The notes: generated by a model not told the origin, from the sequence alone. A stretch of 64,000 nucleotides of DNA from Paenibacillus dokdonensis (GCF_004916975.1 NZ_STGQ01000001.1:520993-584992); one strand, 5' to 3'; shown: positions 54,964 through 64,000, counted from the stretch's first letter. Translations and numbers: made by a program.

Positions 54964-55971
54964 ATGATTAATGTATCCCCTAAACGGCAGAAACAGATTG
55001 ATTATATCAGGCTGACCGAGAAAGACTTGGAGAATCTTCTGCAATTTCGTCCGGTATTCGCGAAAGTAGTAGAGGAAGTCGTGAACTATTTTTACAAGCA
55101 TATCGCCACCGAACCGGAACTGATGGAGCTTATCGGGAAAACCACGACGATTGAGAGATTAAAGGAAACGCAAAGAGAATATTGGATGTCACTGGCTGAC
55201 GGTAAAATTGATGATGAATATCTGGAGAAAAGAATTGCGATCGGTCTTGTACACTCTCGCGTGGGCCTGAGTGTCGAATATTATCTTGGCAGCTACATGA
55301 CATACCTGGATATCGCAACAGACTTGATGCGCCAGGTGATGCCGGATCAATGGGTTTCAGTTATCCATTCACTCAGCAAAATGTTCAATCTTGATTCACA
55401 GCTCGTATTGGAAGCCTATGAACTGAAAGAGAAAGAAAAACTGAAAGACCTGGCCGATGAAAAAGAACATGTGCTGCAAGCGGTTACAGAGGTTGTGCAG
55501 CAATTAACGGGCATGGTTGCGGAACTGAATGAGAGCGCAGGCCAAATCGCGACTTCTGCACAGGTCACTGCGGACTCACAGGAAACGGCTCATGTATTGA
55601 TGGACGAGCTTCACGAGGATGTGAAGCAGATTGAAAATATGGGTGTACTCATTAAAGCGATCGCAGATCAGACACATCTGCTTGGTCTGAATGCCGCAAT
55701 TGAAGCTGCGCATGCGGGAGATATGGGCAGAGGGTTTACCGTGGTGGCAGGAGAAGTGCGTAAACTAGCGATGCATTCGCGTGAAGCCTTGGAGCAGATT
55801 CAGGACAAGGTGTCCGGCATTATGCAGCGGCTGAGCCGCGTGCAGAATGAAACGGAAAAAACGACTATTCATGCCAGAGAACAGGCCAGCAGCTCACAGG
55901 AACTCGCTTCATTTGTGACGATGATCGAGAAACTGACGCAGGATCTGGCGGAAATTCAAAATAAAAGCTAG
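54964..55971 (+). CDS. globin-coupled sensor with short MCP signalling domain
   Basis: 335 aa, no membrane segment. The N-terminal sensor globin (residues 1-165) has proximal His97 in IGLVHSRVGLS. The C-terminal domain has the chemoreceptor tip IADQTHLLGLNAAIEAAHAG and GRGFTVVAGEVRKLA. The signalling hairpin is shorter than in HemAT (432 aa), with no room for full methylation helices. It probably reports O2 to the chemotaxis apparatus or another kinase. The ATG at 54964 follows GAAGGAG. Confidence 0.88.
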   Translation: MINVSPKRQKQIDYIRLTEKDLENLLQFRPVFAKVVEEVVNYFYKHIATEPELMELIGKTTTIERLKETQREYWMSLADGKIDDEYLEKRIAIGLVHSRVGLSVEYYLGSYMTYLDIATDLMRQVMPDQWVSVIHSLSKMFNLDSQLVLEAYELKEKEKLKDLADEKEHVLQAVTEVVQQLTGMVAELNESAGQIATSAQVTADSQETAHVLMDELHEDVKQIENMGVLIKAIADQTHLLGLNAAIEAAHAGDMGRGFTVVAGEVRKLAMHSREALEQIQDKVSGIMQRLSRVQNETEKTTIHAREQASSSQELASFVTMIEKLTQDLAEIQNKS

Positions 55972-56128
55972 ATTCCTTCAACGGACTACCCTTTTTTCCA
56001 TTTTCATGCAGAAAATTCTATATCTCTGACTTATCATTTCAAGTATAATAGAGGACACATCATGAGTTATAGGGATAGAAGAACTGATTGAGCATGTATA
56101 TGCAATCCGTAGTCCGAGGTGATCTGAT

Positions 56129-57139
56129 TTGGCTTCAATTCATGATGTAGCAAAAGAAGCAGGAGTTTCGGTAGCAACGGTGTCCAAAGTGATTAATCAC
56201 TATCCGGATGTTAGTGAAAAGACGAGAAAAAAAGTAAAAAATGCGATCGAACTGCTTCGTTACAGACCCAATGTCATTGCACGGGGTCTGGTGACAGGGA
56301 GGTCCTGGACCGTTGGGGTCCTCATTAATATACCTTTTACTAATCCATATGTGTCGATGCTGCTGGAAGGCATCAAGACGGCACTGGAACACAGCGGATA
56401 TGATCTGATGCGGTTGTCGGCCCGGTTGAATGATCCCGGTTACTCTTTCGTTGATCACTGTCAGAGCCGTAATTTGGACGGAGTGGTCGTGTTCGGAGTG
56501 GAAAAGGATCATCACAGCATTCAGGAGCTGATCGAATCCGGAATTCCAACCATGTTTGTAGATATGGATGTGACCGGTCAACGGGCAGGCAATATAACGA
56601 CGGAGAACCGTAATGGCGTACATATGGCAGTCCGGCATTTATACGAGCTTGGACATCAACGGATTGCCTATCTGGCAGGTGTACCAGGTCAGCCCGTTAA
56701 CGAAAGCCGCTTGGCGGGATATCGTGACGGTCTTGAGACTTCCTTCATTCCATATCGTGAGGATTATGTTGTGAACGGGGATTACTCCTACGATAGCGGT
56801 ATTCAAGGCATGAGAATGCTGCTGCAGCTGGATCAGCCGCCGACGGCCGTAGTTTGTACTTCTGATATGGCTGCTTTTGGAGTCATTCACGCTATTGAAG
56901 CTCATGGGCTTTCCGTTCCCGGTGATATTTCAGTCGTGGGATTTGATAATATTTATGAAGCTGAGCTGTTCAAGCCAGCCCTGACGACGATTAACCAGAA
57001 TATTCACACCATCGGCGTGAAATCGATTGAAGAGCTGATCTCGATGATTAAGAGCACTGAATATCCGCCTCCGGTCGTTACCGAGCCTTCCAGTCTGGTT
57101 ATCCGCGAATCAACGGCACGCTATTCGGAACAATTGTGA
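56129..57139 (+). CDS. LacI-family transcriptional regulator
   Basis: 336 aa starting at TTG after GAGGTGA. The N-terminal helix-turn-helix and hinge (IHDVAKEAGVSVATVSKVINHYPDVS, then YRPNVIARGL) are followed by a periplasmic-binding-protein-like sensor domain. VVGFDNIYEAELFKPALTTI is the usual C-terminal segment. It probably represses sugar genes, none of which adjoin it. Its operator is expected to have a central CG; the palindrome at 45445 is one distant candidate. Confidence 0.9.
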   Translation: MASIHDVAKEAGVSVATVSKVINHYPDVSEKTRKKVKNAIELLRYRPNVIARGLVTGRSWTVGVLINIPFTNPYVSMLLEGIKTALEHSGYDLMRLSARLNDPGYSFVDHCQSRNLDGVVVFGVEKDHHSIQELIESGIPTMFVDMDVTGQRAGNITTENRNGVHMAVRHLYELGHQRIAYLAGVPGQPVNESRLAGYRDGLETSFIPYREDYVVNGDYSYDSGIQGMRMLLQLDQPPTAVVCTSDMAAFGVIHAIEAHGLSVPGDISVVGFDNIYEAELFKPALTTINQNIHTIGVKSIEELISMIKSTEYPPPVVTEPSSLVIRESTARYSEQL

Positions 57140-57153
57140 ATAAATAATAAATG

Positions 57154-57189
57154 GTAGAGTATGCTTGTAAAGGCATGCTCTTTATTTTT
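57154..57189 (+). terminator. terminator of LacI-type gene
   Basis: GAGTATGC and GCATGCTC pair, followed by TTTATTTTTG. Confidence 0.75.
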
Positions 57190-57270
57190 GGCTGCTGTTT
57201 CATCACTGGGCACTATTCTTTATAATAAATGAAATTAGAAAAACTTCGGTTTGAAACGGGAAGTGATAAT

Positions 57271-57963
57271 ATGGACCAGAGAAGAGTACTTGTGGTCGAC
57301 GATGAAGAAAGCATTCGAAGTGCTATTACGTACGCCTTGAAACGCGAGGGCTTTGAGGTATCAACGGCAGCGGATGGGGAGGAAGCACTGCAGAAGGTAG
57401 CCTCCTTCCGGCCGGACATGCTTGTCCTGGATGTAATGATGCCAAAGCTGAATGGGTATGATGTTTGCCGCCGGCTAGAAAACGTCAAGGGGATCGGTAT
57501 CCTTTTGCTGACCGTTAAAAACGATATTGTAGATAAAGTGCTGGGACTGGAGCTCGGTGCGGATGACTTTATGAGCAAGCCATTTGATATCCGGGAGCTG
57601 GTGGCCAGGGTCAAATCCATTGTTCGCCGATTAGAAAAAGGCAGTGATCCAACGCCATCTGCTGACTCGGAGGTTTATCGTCTTGAGGGTCTTAAAGTCG
57701 ACACGGTACGACGTACGGCGGATATTAATGACGGGTCCATGGATTTGACACCTAAAGAATTCGATCTGCTGGCGCTGCTGGTTTCTCATGCGGGGCGTGT
57801 CTATACCCGCGAGGATTTGCTTGAACTCGTGTGGGGGATGGAGTACTTTGGCGGGACTCGCACTGTCGATATTCATATCCAGCGTCTGCGCAAGAAGCTG
57901 GGGGATGCGCAGTATCTTCTCCAGACCGTGTACGGCATTGGATATAAAGCGATGGAAAAATAA
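57271..57963 (+). CDS. orphan OmpR-family response regulator
   Basis: 230 aa. The receiver has DDEES near the N-terminus, Asp in MLVLDVMMP, and Lys in FMSKPF. The winged helix follows (LTPKEFDLLALLVS to VYGIGYKAMEK). No kinase gene lies on either side. The ATG at 57271 fits the family start. It may be driven by a distant kinase. A terminator lies 155 bp downstream. Confidence 0.86.
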   Translation: MDQRRVLVVDDEESIRSAITYALKREGFEVSTAADGEEALQKVASFRPDMLVLDVMMPKLNGYDVCRRLENVKGIGILLLTVKNDIVDKVLGLELGADDFMSKPFDIRELVARVKSIVRRLEKGSDPTPSADSEVYRLEGLKVDTVRRTADINDGSMDLTPKEFDLLALLVSHAGRVYTREDLLELVWGMEYFGGTRTVDIHIQRLRKKLGDAQYLLQTVYGIGYKAMEK

Positions 57964-58117
57964 TTTACAAGTTGGAAACACTTTGAAATATCATGGATAT
58001 ATTTGCGGTATAACATATGAATTGCGCTAGGGAAGAGTTTCTCGCTTTAACAGGTAAGAGATACAGAGCAGGTTAGAATTAGTTCTATACGAGTACGTTG
58101 GTAAATAAGAGGTAATG

Positions 58118-58147
58118 AAAAGACCCGGTGGGTTCCCGGGTCTTTTT
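58118..58147 (+). terminator. terminator downstream of orphan OmpR gene
   Basis: AAGACCCGG and CCGGGTCTT pair, followed by TTT. Confidence 0.85.
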
Positions 58148-58203
58148 GTATTGAAATCAAAGCAAGTTGGAAATGATTAGAAATAGAAGGAGGAGGTATA
58201 TTC

Positions 58204-58782
58204 ATGGCTATTCTATTAAGCTTTTCGATCATCATCAATTTTGCTTTGTTGTATTCTTTGCACGACTATAAGAAACAGGTGGAAAGATATCGATCTAATG
58301 CTCTTGATGCTTTTTCGTCGCATGAAGATATGAAGGAGACACTGCGAATAGGTTTATATAACCGATTTAAACGAGATTTGGAGGAAGATAAGGAAGAGAA
58401 TCCATGGTTGTTCGAGCATTTTGTCGCCGACATTCTAAAATCTGTACGTGGTGGAAGGACTGTTGTAACTCAAAGCTCAGGTGACTTTGGCATTGATATT
58501 GAAGAGCATACTGAGGAAGGGCTTTATCTTGGACAAGTTAAATGTTACCATGACCAGAATCCATTGGGCTATACACCTATCGCGATAGTCCATTCTCAGA
58601 TGATTAAACAAAATGCCGTCGGCGGCTATGTGATTACAACAGGTAAATTTACACACAATGCCTATACTTATGCAAGCGGTTTAGATATTGAGCTTATTAA
58701 CGGAACCCAGCTGGTGGAGTTATGGTTGCAGCATTTAGAGGAGAAGAGAGAGCAAGTTACAGTTTTGAGCCCAGCTACCTAA
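58204..58782 (+). CDS. membrane-anchored Mrr-like nuclease-domain protein
   Basis: 192 aa. An N-terminal membrane segment (residues 3-19) and a helical linker are followed by a restriction-endonuclease-like (Mrr_cat) domain: WLFEHFVADILKSVRGG, GDFGIDIEEHTEEG and LGQVKCY give the D-x(n)-QxK site of PD-(D/E)xK enzymes. It would act on DNA near the membrane or be a tethered regulator. AAGGAGGAGG precedes the ATG. It has a hairpin after it and is not in an evident restriction operon. Confidence 0.8.
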   Translation: MAILLSFSIIINFALLYSLHDYKKQVERYRSNALDAFSSHEDMKETLRIGLYNRFKRDLEEDKEENPWLFEHFVADILKSVRGGRTVVTQSSGDFGIDIEEHTEEGLYLGQVKCYHDQNPLGYTPIAIVHSQMIKQNAVGGYVITTGKFTHNAYTYASGLDIELINGTQLVELWLQHLEEKREQVTVLSPAT

Positions 58783-58797
58783 GAAACTAAATATGGT

Positions 58798-58840
58798 GTC
58801 AAGAAAATCAGCTTTCGCTGTATATTTCTTGGCATTTATT
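58798..58840 (+). terminator. probable terminator of Mrr-like gene
   Basis: CAAGAAAATCAGC and GCTGTATATTTCTTG pair imperfectly, followed by a broken T-run. Confidence 0.5.
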
Positions 58841-58973
58841 CTTCATAGATCGATCTTCTTTTACTCCGGCATCGTGCTTATTATAATGTGGAATGAATAT
58901 GAGCAATAATCTGTATGACCATGCTACAATATAATAAATTATGTTTATTTGTACTCAAAGGAGGTCGAACATT

Positions 58974-59546
58974 GTGTCAAATCCGGATGAAAAGAAAACT
59001 CATACGTATGAGGAGTGGCTGACATGGGATGGTCCATGGGAGTTAATTAACGGCAGAGCATATAATATGTCTCCTGCTCCGACCTCACTGCATCAATTTA
59101 TTGTTGGAGAGCTTTATTTTGCGCTGCGGACTTTTTTTCAAAATCGGAATTGTTATGTGTTTGTGGCTCCATTTGATGTATTTTTCAGTGAGAGGGATAT
59201 TTATACTTCTCCTGATCACGTCATACAACCGGACCTCTCGGTAGTTTGCTCCAAAGACCAAATCTCTAAAAGTGGTTGTCATGGCGCACCGACATTGATA
59301 GTAGAGGTGCTGTCACCATCCACAGCACTTAAGGATTTCAATGAGAAATTCAACCTATATCAAAATTATGGCGTACAAGAATACTGGATCGTCGACCCCG
59401 GCAATCAAACGGTTCATGTATATGCTTTGCAGAATGGCACATACTCTGTGCGTGAACTGTACATGGAGAAGGAAAAGATCCAATCCGTTCTATTTGAAGG
59501 CCTGCAGGTGTCTATGAACAGATTATTCAGGTTTGAGCAGCAATAA
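58974..59546 (+). CDS. Uma2-family (DUF820) endonuclease-like protein
   Basis: 190 aa. TYEEWLTWDGPWELINGRAYNMSP, VIQPDLSVVC, PTLIVEVLSPST and NLYQNYGVQEYWIVDP are diagnostic of the Uma2/DUF820 family, a PD-(D/E)xK-type fold. The GTG at 58974 is used because AAAGGAGG lies 9 nt before it. These proteins are numerous in cyanobacteria and scattered in Firmicutes, with no settled role. Separated from the Mrr-like gene by a hairpin. Confidence 0.85.
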   Translation: MSNPDEKKTHTYEEWLTWDGPWELINGRAYNMSPAPTSLHQFIVGELYFALRTFFQNRNCYVFVAPFDVFFSERDIYTSPDHVIQPDLSVVCSKDQISKSGCHGAPTLIVEVLSPSTALKDFNEKFNLYQNYGVQEYWIVDPGNQTVHVYALQNGTYSVRELYMEKEKIQSVLFEGLQVSMNRLFRFEQQ

Positions 59547-59605
59547 AATAAATGATTGAAATGATATGCGAGTTCATCTGACGATAACAACGAAGATTTC
59601 AGTGC

Positions 59606-59653
59606 AAAAAGCGACCTTTCTCCGGTAGAGCACCGTGAAAGGCCGCTTTTTTT
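59606..59653. terminator. bidirectional terminator
   Basis: AAAAGCGACCTTTC and GAAAGGCCGCTTTT pair, with T-runs on both strands, serving the Uma2 gene and spoVR. Confidence 0.85.
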
Positions 59654-59663
59654 GTGGGCAATT

Positions 59664-61103
59664 TCAAACAAATTTGCGGTGCAGCTTTTTGCCATCATAG
59701 GTGAACATGACTTTTTTATCTTCGATAATGGTTTCCAGATGGACGGTCCGGCCCCATAACTGATAGACATGCGGCATGGTCCGTTCCATATATTTCAGAT
59801 CAAGCTCGGTGCCTTCATACTCATGCCGCACTACCAGCTCTCCGTTTCGCATGAAATCACCATCGGATACAACCAGAAATGGATTACCGCCGTTCACTCT
59901 GGAGACAACCAGCTGATCTCGGACACGCTCCCAACCTTTGTCGGTAATTTTCCACTCGGGTCCTTTTTTCTCGAATACATACAAATCCAAATCATTGGTT
60001 AATTCCTTTGTTAAGTAATTGCGGATAAACGAGGTGTCGGAATCGTACTCACGCACCTCGAAAATTTTCTCTCGGCCTCGGCCGGACGTTCTTCCGCCAC
60101 GTTCCTGCTCTTCCTTCGTCGGGTGATCCCAGCGCCGCTCGATATCCTCGAAAATTTTAAGGCCCAGGTAGTAGGGATTCAAGCTGTTGCGGGATGGCTG
60201 TACGACAGAGGAGTTCAGTTTGGCGAACTCAATGGTTTCCTCGCTGGTCAGATCCAGCTCCCTGATGATGTGCTGATGCCAGTAGGAAGCCCAGCCTTCG
60301 TTCATGATTTTGGTTTCCATCTGCGGCCAGAAGTACAGCATTTCCTCGCGCAGCATGCTCATGATATCCCGCTGCCACTCCTCCAGCACCTCGGAAAATT
60401 CCTGGATGAACCACATGATATCTTTTTCCGGTTCGGGAGGGAAATGGCGTGAAGCCACTGCGTCCCTGTCTTTGGTTTTGGGTTCATCCAGATTCCAAAG
60501 ATCATCATAGTCGCCAGCTGGAGGCTCTTGTTTGTGAGAGTCTTTCTGTTCCTTGATCTTGTATTCCATGTATCGCTGCTTGCCGAGATGCTGTGGTCTA
60601 GCCAGCTGGGGATCCACATGCTCTTGTATACTCAGGACGGCGTCAATGAAACTCTCGACAGCTTCGGTTCCATATTCCATCTCGTAATGGCTGATCCGTT
60701 CAGCTGTGGCGGACATGCTCTCGACCATATTGCGGTTGGAGGTCGAAAAACGGTAATTATTTTTAAAGAAGTCACAATGGGCAAGAACGTGTGCGACGAT
60801 CAGCTTGTTCTGAATCAGCGAGTTGCCGTCGAGCAGAAAAGCATAGCAGGGATTGGAGTTGATGACCAGCTCGTAAATTTTGCTGAGTCCGAAGTCGTAT
60901 TGCATTTTCATCTTATTAAAGGTTTTTCCGAAGCTCCAGTGCGAGAAGCGGGTTGGCATGCCATATGCGCCGAAAGTGTAGATAATATCAGCAGGACAGA
61001 TCTCGTAACGCATCGGATAATAATCGAGCCCGAAGCCATCGGCTATCTCCATAATTTCGCTGATGGCATATTCAAGCTGCTTGATTTCATCACTGTTACT
61101 CAT
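59664..61103 (-). CDS. spoVR: SpoVR family protein
   Basis: 479 aa, normal length. The family segments [50 protein letters not shown] and [12 protein letters not shown] are present. It contributes to spore cortex formation in Bacillus by an unknown mechanism. Its ATG overlaps the yhbH stop (ATGA), so the two are coupled. In enterobacteria the counterpart (YcgB) is grouped with the PrkA and YhbH homologues. Confidence 0.95.
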   Translation of the reverse strand: MSNSDEIKQLEYAISEIMEIADGFGLDYYPMRYEICPADIIYTFGAYGMPTRFSHWSFGKTFNKMKMQYDFGLSKIYELVINSNPCYAFLLDGNSLIQNKLIVAHVLAHCDFFKNNYRFSTSNRNMVESMSATAERISHYEMEYGTEAVESFIDAVLSIQEHVDPQLARPQHLGKQRYMEYKIKEQKDSHKQEPPAGDYDDLWNLDEPKTKDRDAVASRHFPPEPEKDIMWFIQEFSEVLEEWQRDIMSMLREEMLYFWPQMETKIMNEGWASYWHQHIIRELDLTSEETIEFAKLNSSVVQPSRNSLNPYYLGLKIFEDIERRWDHPTKEEQERGGRTSGRGREKIFEVREYDSDTSFIRNYLTKELTNDLDLYVFEKKGPEWKITDKGWERVRDQLVVSRVNGGNPFLVVSDGDFMRNGELVVRHEYEGTELDLKYMERTMPHVYQLWGRTVHLETIIEDKKVMFTYDGKKLHRKFV

Positions 61104-62260
61104 GTTTGGATTGCTCCTTCCTGTTTCTGGAAGAATGTGCGCAGGGCCTGATAGACCTCTCCTTTTTCCTTGATGACATAATACATAAAATGCTCCATTT
61201 TAATATTGCGGTAGGCCGACATGAGTGTGCTGCTGCGGTTGTACTGGTTGACCTCTCCGTATCCGAACATATTGCTCACCTTGAGCAGTTCCCCAATCAG
61301 GCGCACGCAGCGTTCGTTATCCGAGGTTAGATTGTCTCCGTCTGAGAAGTGGAACGGATAAATATTGTATTTGGAAGGCGGGTAGCGCCGGTCGATGATT
61401 TCAAGCGCCTTTTGATAGGCAGAAGAACAGATGGTGCCGCCGCTTTCGCCGCGTGTAAAAAAGTCCTCCTCGGATACTTCCTTCGCTTCGGTATGATGCG
61501 CCAGGAAAACAATATCTACCTTTTCATACTGCCGCCGCAGAAAACGGGTCATCCAGAAAAAGAAGCTGCGCGCACAGTATTTTTCAAAGGATCCCATACT
61601 GCCTGAGGTATCCATCATAGCGATAATGACAGCGCTGGAGTGAGGCACCACGATTTCCTCCCAGGTTTTGTAGCGCAGGTCATCAGGGCTGATATGATGG
61701 ATGCCGGGAGTTCCGGAAGTGGCATTGCGGCGCAGGTTTTCCAGAATGGTACGCTTTTTGTCGATGTTGGACTGCATTCCTTTTTTGCGGATATCGTTAA
61801 AAGTAATGGATTCGGTCTCCACATCCTGCTGCTCTTTCGGCTTCATAAAAGGAAGCTCCATTTCGTCAAAGAGCATATTCTCCAGATCTTCCATGCTGAC
61901 TTCGGCTTCCATGATATCATGGCCAGGCTGATCTCCAGCTTTCTCGCCCTGACCAGGCTTCTGAGCCGGATCACGTCCGAGTACATCACCTACTTGACTG
62001 TCACCATCACCCTGCCCCACATGCTTTTGCTTCTGGAAATTATAGATAAAACGGTATTCGTCCAGACTCCGGATGGGTACCTTGATGATCTGTTTACCGT
62101 CCGACATGACAATACTCTCTTCCGTAATGAGATCGGGCAGGTTTTGCTTAATCATTTCTTTCACTTTTTCCTGATGGCGGACTTGATCCTGATACCCTTT
62201 ACGGTGCAGTGACCAGTCCTCCTTGGACACGACAAACAGCGAATGATCGTCAGATGGCAT
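61100..62260 (-). CDS. yhbH: YhbH (DUF444) sporulation protein
   Basis: 386 aa. The N-terminal part is charged ([19 protein letters not shown]) with a Gly/Gln-rich stretch. The C-terminal half is a von Willebrand-like domain with [12 protein letters not shown] (metal-ion-dependent adhesion motif DxSxS) and [11 protein letters not shown]. YhbH works with PrkA and SpoVR in other genomes. The ATG at 62260 follows GGGGAGGT; an in-frame start 12 codons upstream does not. Confidence 0.93.
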   Translation of the reverse strand: MPSDDHSLFVVSKEDWSLHRKGYQDQVRHQEKVKEMIKQNLPDLITEESIVMSDGKQIIKVPIRSLDEYRFIYNFQKQKHVGQGDGDSQVGDVLGRDPAQKPGQGEKAGDQPGHDIMEAEVSMEDLENMLFDEMELPFMKPKEQQDVETESITFNDIRKKGMQSNIDKKRTILENLRRNATSGTPGIHHISPDDLRYKTWEEIVVPHSSAVIIAMMDTSGSMGSFEKYCARSFFFWMTRFLRRQYEKVDIVFLAHHTEAKEVSEEDFFTRGESGGTICSSAYQKALEIIDRRYPPSKYNIYPFHFSDGDNLTSDNERCVRLIGELLKVSNMFGYGEVNQYNRSSTLMSAYRNIKMEHFMYYVIKEKGEVYQALRTFFQKQEGAIQT

Positions 62261-62689
62261 GTTCAGCACCTCCCCTATACGCATAATCAGCTTCAAAAGT
62301 CATGAGTCATTATTAATCAAGTATATTCACGCGCAGGGATGATATGTGATGAGGATGAAGTAAAATAACGAGTTCAATTGATTGTAATTTAATCCATATT
62401 CAGGATTTTCAAGTGAGTATTCGACTGTTTATGACAAATATTTCAAAAATGTTATAGTATACTGCAATTGTCCTAGTTACAAAGGATGAGAGATTTCGCA
62501 GTAATAGTTTCTAATACATATGTTTTGAGGGAGGTGTGCTCCAGATCATTCACGTGGGCAAGCAGTCCCGTAGGATAAGACAAGAAGAAGTGGATTGTGA
62601 GGAAGGAAGCAGCGCGGTTTATCTTCTGGGAAGTTACGTCGATAGACGTGGGCGGAGACGAAAAAATGTGATTGATAGGGAGTGTACAT
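62261..62689 (+). other. gene-free region and long leader of SLH gene
   Basis: A promoter ATGACA (62431-62436) and TATAGT (62453-62458), 16-bp spacer, would start RNA near 62465. This leaves about 225 nt of untranslated leader. It contains a GGGAGGTG site at 62530 followed by a GTG, but the frame it opens overlaps the SLH gene and lacks protein-like features. No known riboswitch class was recognised in it. Confidence 0.5.
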
Positions 62690-63907
62690 ATGAAAAAGAG
62701 AATGATCACTTTGTTGGCTATAGCACTAATTTTGGGCGCTTGTCTTGGATGGGGGAAACCCGCATCAGCAGCGGAAAGCTCATTTAAAGATGTTCCAGCC
62801 AATCACTGGGCTAAAAAAGCTATTGATTATGCGGTGTCTAAGGGATATTTGAAAGGTGAAGGAAACGGGAGCTTCAGACCGAACGCGGCTGTTACGCGGG
62901 CGGAATTTGCCGCCATTTTGGACCGGGTATCCACGAATGAAGCGAAAGCGAATATGGGTTCCTTTTCAGACCTGGCAGGTCATTGGAGCGAAAAAGAAGT
63001 AAGCGAAGCTGCAGCAAAAGGTTTTTTGAGTGTTGGCGATTATTCCAATGGGTTTAAGCCAGGTACGGCTTTGACACGCGTGGAAATGGCGAAATGGATG
63101 GCTTCCGGCTTGGCGGCCAAAGATGAGGATTACAAAACGGCACTGTCCGATACCAAGGAGACGATTGTGCCGGTTACGGAGTATTACAAAGGCGGCTTGA
63201 ACAAGGCTGACTATCCATATGTATCCGTTGTTCTTGGGACCGGCCTCATGTCCGGATATCCGGATGATAGTTTCGGGGCTGGTAAGACGACAACTCGGGC
63301 GGAAGTAGCAGTTATTTTACAGCGCTATGAGGGGACACAGGAGAAGGCTGCGAGTTCTTTTCGGGATTTGAGTGAGCTGAGAGAGGTAGGATTAACAGGC
63401 ACGAATGTGAAGACGGTTGCTCCGAAACTCTCAATTACCGATGGGGGTCTTCAAGAAATCTATAACAAGAATATAAATCTGAGAAATGGAATTGCTGTAC
63501 TTCAAATTCACCACTATATCTTTATTCCTGGTTCAAGTATGGCCGATCTTGGAAGTGTGTATGGAAAAATGTTTGTAGATAAAGAATACATGGTTAATCC
63601 AAAGACTTATCTTGTGCTAATTGATGAAACCTTAACTCCTAATGCGGACAATTTCACATATCAAAGATATCTAGGGGCTATCGATAATGATTTAAAAGCC
63701 GGGCTAAGAATCGATGGTGATGTTACTAAGAAATTCGGTTACAAAACCCCTCCGAACGATGGCTCCCACTTTTTTGATAAAGGTAAAGGCATCCGATTTT
63801 GGTCCGCGGGTATGTTTATGAAGACACTTAATGACAATGAAGATCGGTACTCTAATGCTGTGACAGCTAATGATGGTACAACAATAAGAATTGTTTATAA
63901 AAAATAG
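62690..63907 (+). CDS. SLH-domain surface protein with unknown C-terminal half
   Basis: 405 aa. The signal peptide ends near PASA-AES; LGAC within it also resembles a lipobox. Three SLH domains follow: FKDVPANHWAKKAIDYA, FSDLAGHWSEKEVSEAA, and a third containing YPDDSFGAGKTTTRAEVAVIL. They should attach the protein to pyruvylated cell wall polymer. The remaining 170 residues (from about 230) match no family I know, and are visibly more AT-rich than the SLH part. GGGAG precedes the ATG. Confidence 0.88.
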   Translation: MKKRMITLLAIALILGACLGWGKPASAAESSFKDVPANHWAKKAIDYAVSKGYLKGEGNGSFRPNAAVTRAEFAAILDRVSTNEAKANMGSFSDLAGHWSEKEVSEAAAKGFLSVGDYSNGFKPGTALTRVEMAKWMASGLAAKDEDYKTALSDTKETIVPVTEYYKGGLNKADYPYVSVVLGTGLMSGYPDDSFGAGKTTTRAEVAVILQRYEGTQEKAASSFRDLSELREVGLTGTNVKTVAPKLSITDGGLQEIYNKNINLRNGIAVLQIHHYIFIPGSSMADLGSVYGKMFVDKEYMVNPKTYLVLIDETLTPNADNFTYQRYLGAIDNDLKAGLRIDGDVTKKFGYKTPPNDGSHFFDKGKGIRFWSAGMFMKTLNDNEDRYSNAVTANDGTTIRIVYKK

Positions 63908-63934
63908 AAATTACAAGGAAGTGAAAAAGTCGGT

Positions 63935-64000
63935 ATGTACATTAAAAGGATATTATTAACATTACTATCCTTCGCTCTCATTTTCTTGTTTTTTCAATAC
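63935..64000 (+). CDS. exported protein, N-terminus only
   Basis: 22 codons up to the window edge, after an AAGGAAGTG site 27 bp beyond the SLH gene. The encoded stretch starts MYIKRILLTLLSFALIFLFF, a signal peptide or membrane anchor. Probably co-transcribed with the SLH gene. Function cannot be told. Confidence 0.65.
   Translation, partial: MYIKRILLTLLSFALIFLFFQY

Noticed and set aside
58204-59546. restriction-modification system
   Set aside because: No methyltransferase, specificity or helicase gene is present, and a hairpin separates the two nuclease-like genes.
62465-62689. cyclic-di-GMP or c-di-AMP riboswitch in the SLH leader
   Set aside because: None of the core consensus segments of those classes could be found.
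62536-62787. 83-codon frame with a GGAGGTG site before the SLH gene
   Set aside because: Runs out of frame into the signal peptide region of the SLH gene; Arg/Glu-rich, no family. Kept only as part of the leader description.
1-64000. tRNA, rRNA, CRISPR array, transposase or prophage genes
   Set aside because: Looked for on both strands; no cloverleaf-like GTTCGA clusters with acceptor pairing, no regular repeat-spacer arrays and no transposase or integrase motifs were seen.

Overview
The window looks like about 64 kb of chromosome from an endospore-forming Firmicute, most probably a Paenibacillus or close relative. The basis is moderate GC, strong Bacillus-type ribosome binding sites, many spore genes (CotF-like coat proteins, a Spo0E-like phosphatase, YtxC, PrkA, SpoVR, YhbH), LiaFSR, a T-box, a SAM-I riboswitch and a surface protein with SLH domains. 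The genus is inferred. No rRNA, tRNA, CRISPR array, prophage or intact insertion sequence was seen.

0-10 kb: an MFS transporter, then a Bce-type ABC transporter (ATPase, large FtsX permease) with a YxeA-like protein, a secreted M1 metallopeptidase and a two-component system. This suggests an envelope-stress or peptide-response island. The transporter promoter carries TAAGGT repeats in 11-bp phase. 9-20 kb: a FAD oxidoreductase, two spore coat genes, alaR-alaT, a Spo0E-like gene, a DinB-like gene broken by a frameshift, a small lipoprotein, a PduO-type adenosyltransferase overlapping an RluA-type synthase, an ArsC/Spx-like protein, a 5'-3' exonuclease and a ROK sugar kinase.

19-31 kb: a DUF3055-like protein, an HRDC protein with a terminator in its leader, CorA, then SAM-I riboswitch-metA-metI-metC. 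MetA carries the Glu111 that marks acetyl-CoA use, which fits a MetI that would use O-acetylhomoserine. Next come mqnC, ytxC and T-box-thrS, whose T-box has an ACC (Thr) specifier. 30-41 kb: a 3D-domain protein, a 53-aa spore-type miniprotein with an internal duplication, liaF-liaS-liaR, an HtrA protease followed by a second two-component system, ispH and aroF.

41-52 kb: a beta-type glutamine synthetase with an exact GlnR/TnrA box, a degenerate intergenic element, catalase, serC, trmL, an AbrB-like regulator with a zinc ribbon, an unlisted 34-aa membrane protein, a phosphodiester glycosidase operon, an orphan LuxR-type regulator and a PLP aminotransferase. 52-64 kb: a DUF2161 nuclease-like protein, prkA behind a leader with competing hairpins, a soluble globin-coupled sensor, a LacI regulator, an orphan OmpR regulator, a membrane-tethered Mrr-like nuclease, a Uma2 nuclease, and yhbH-spoVR on the minus strand. 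PrkA, YhbH and SpoVR, which form one cluster in enterobacteria, are therefore all here but split. The window ends with an SLH protein whose C-terminal half is unknown and AT-rich, and the start of one more exported protein.

Most of the window is ordinary housekeeping and sporulation chromosome. No complete novel system can be demonstrated. The least explained items are the Bce/YxeA/M1 peptidase module, the dispersed repeat with a nested hairpin near 34.9 kb, the competing-hairpin leader of prkA, the two miniproteins and the SLH-protein locus at the right edge.
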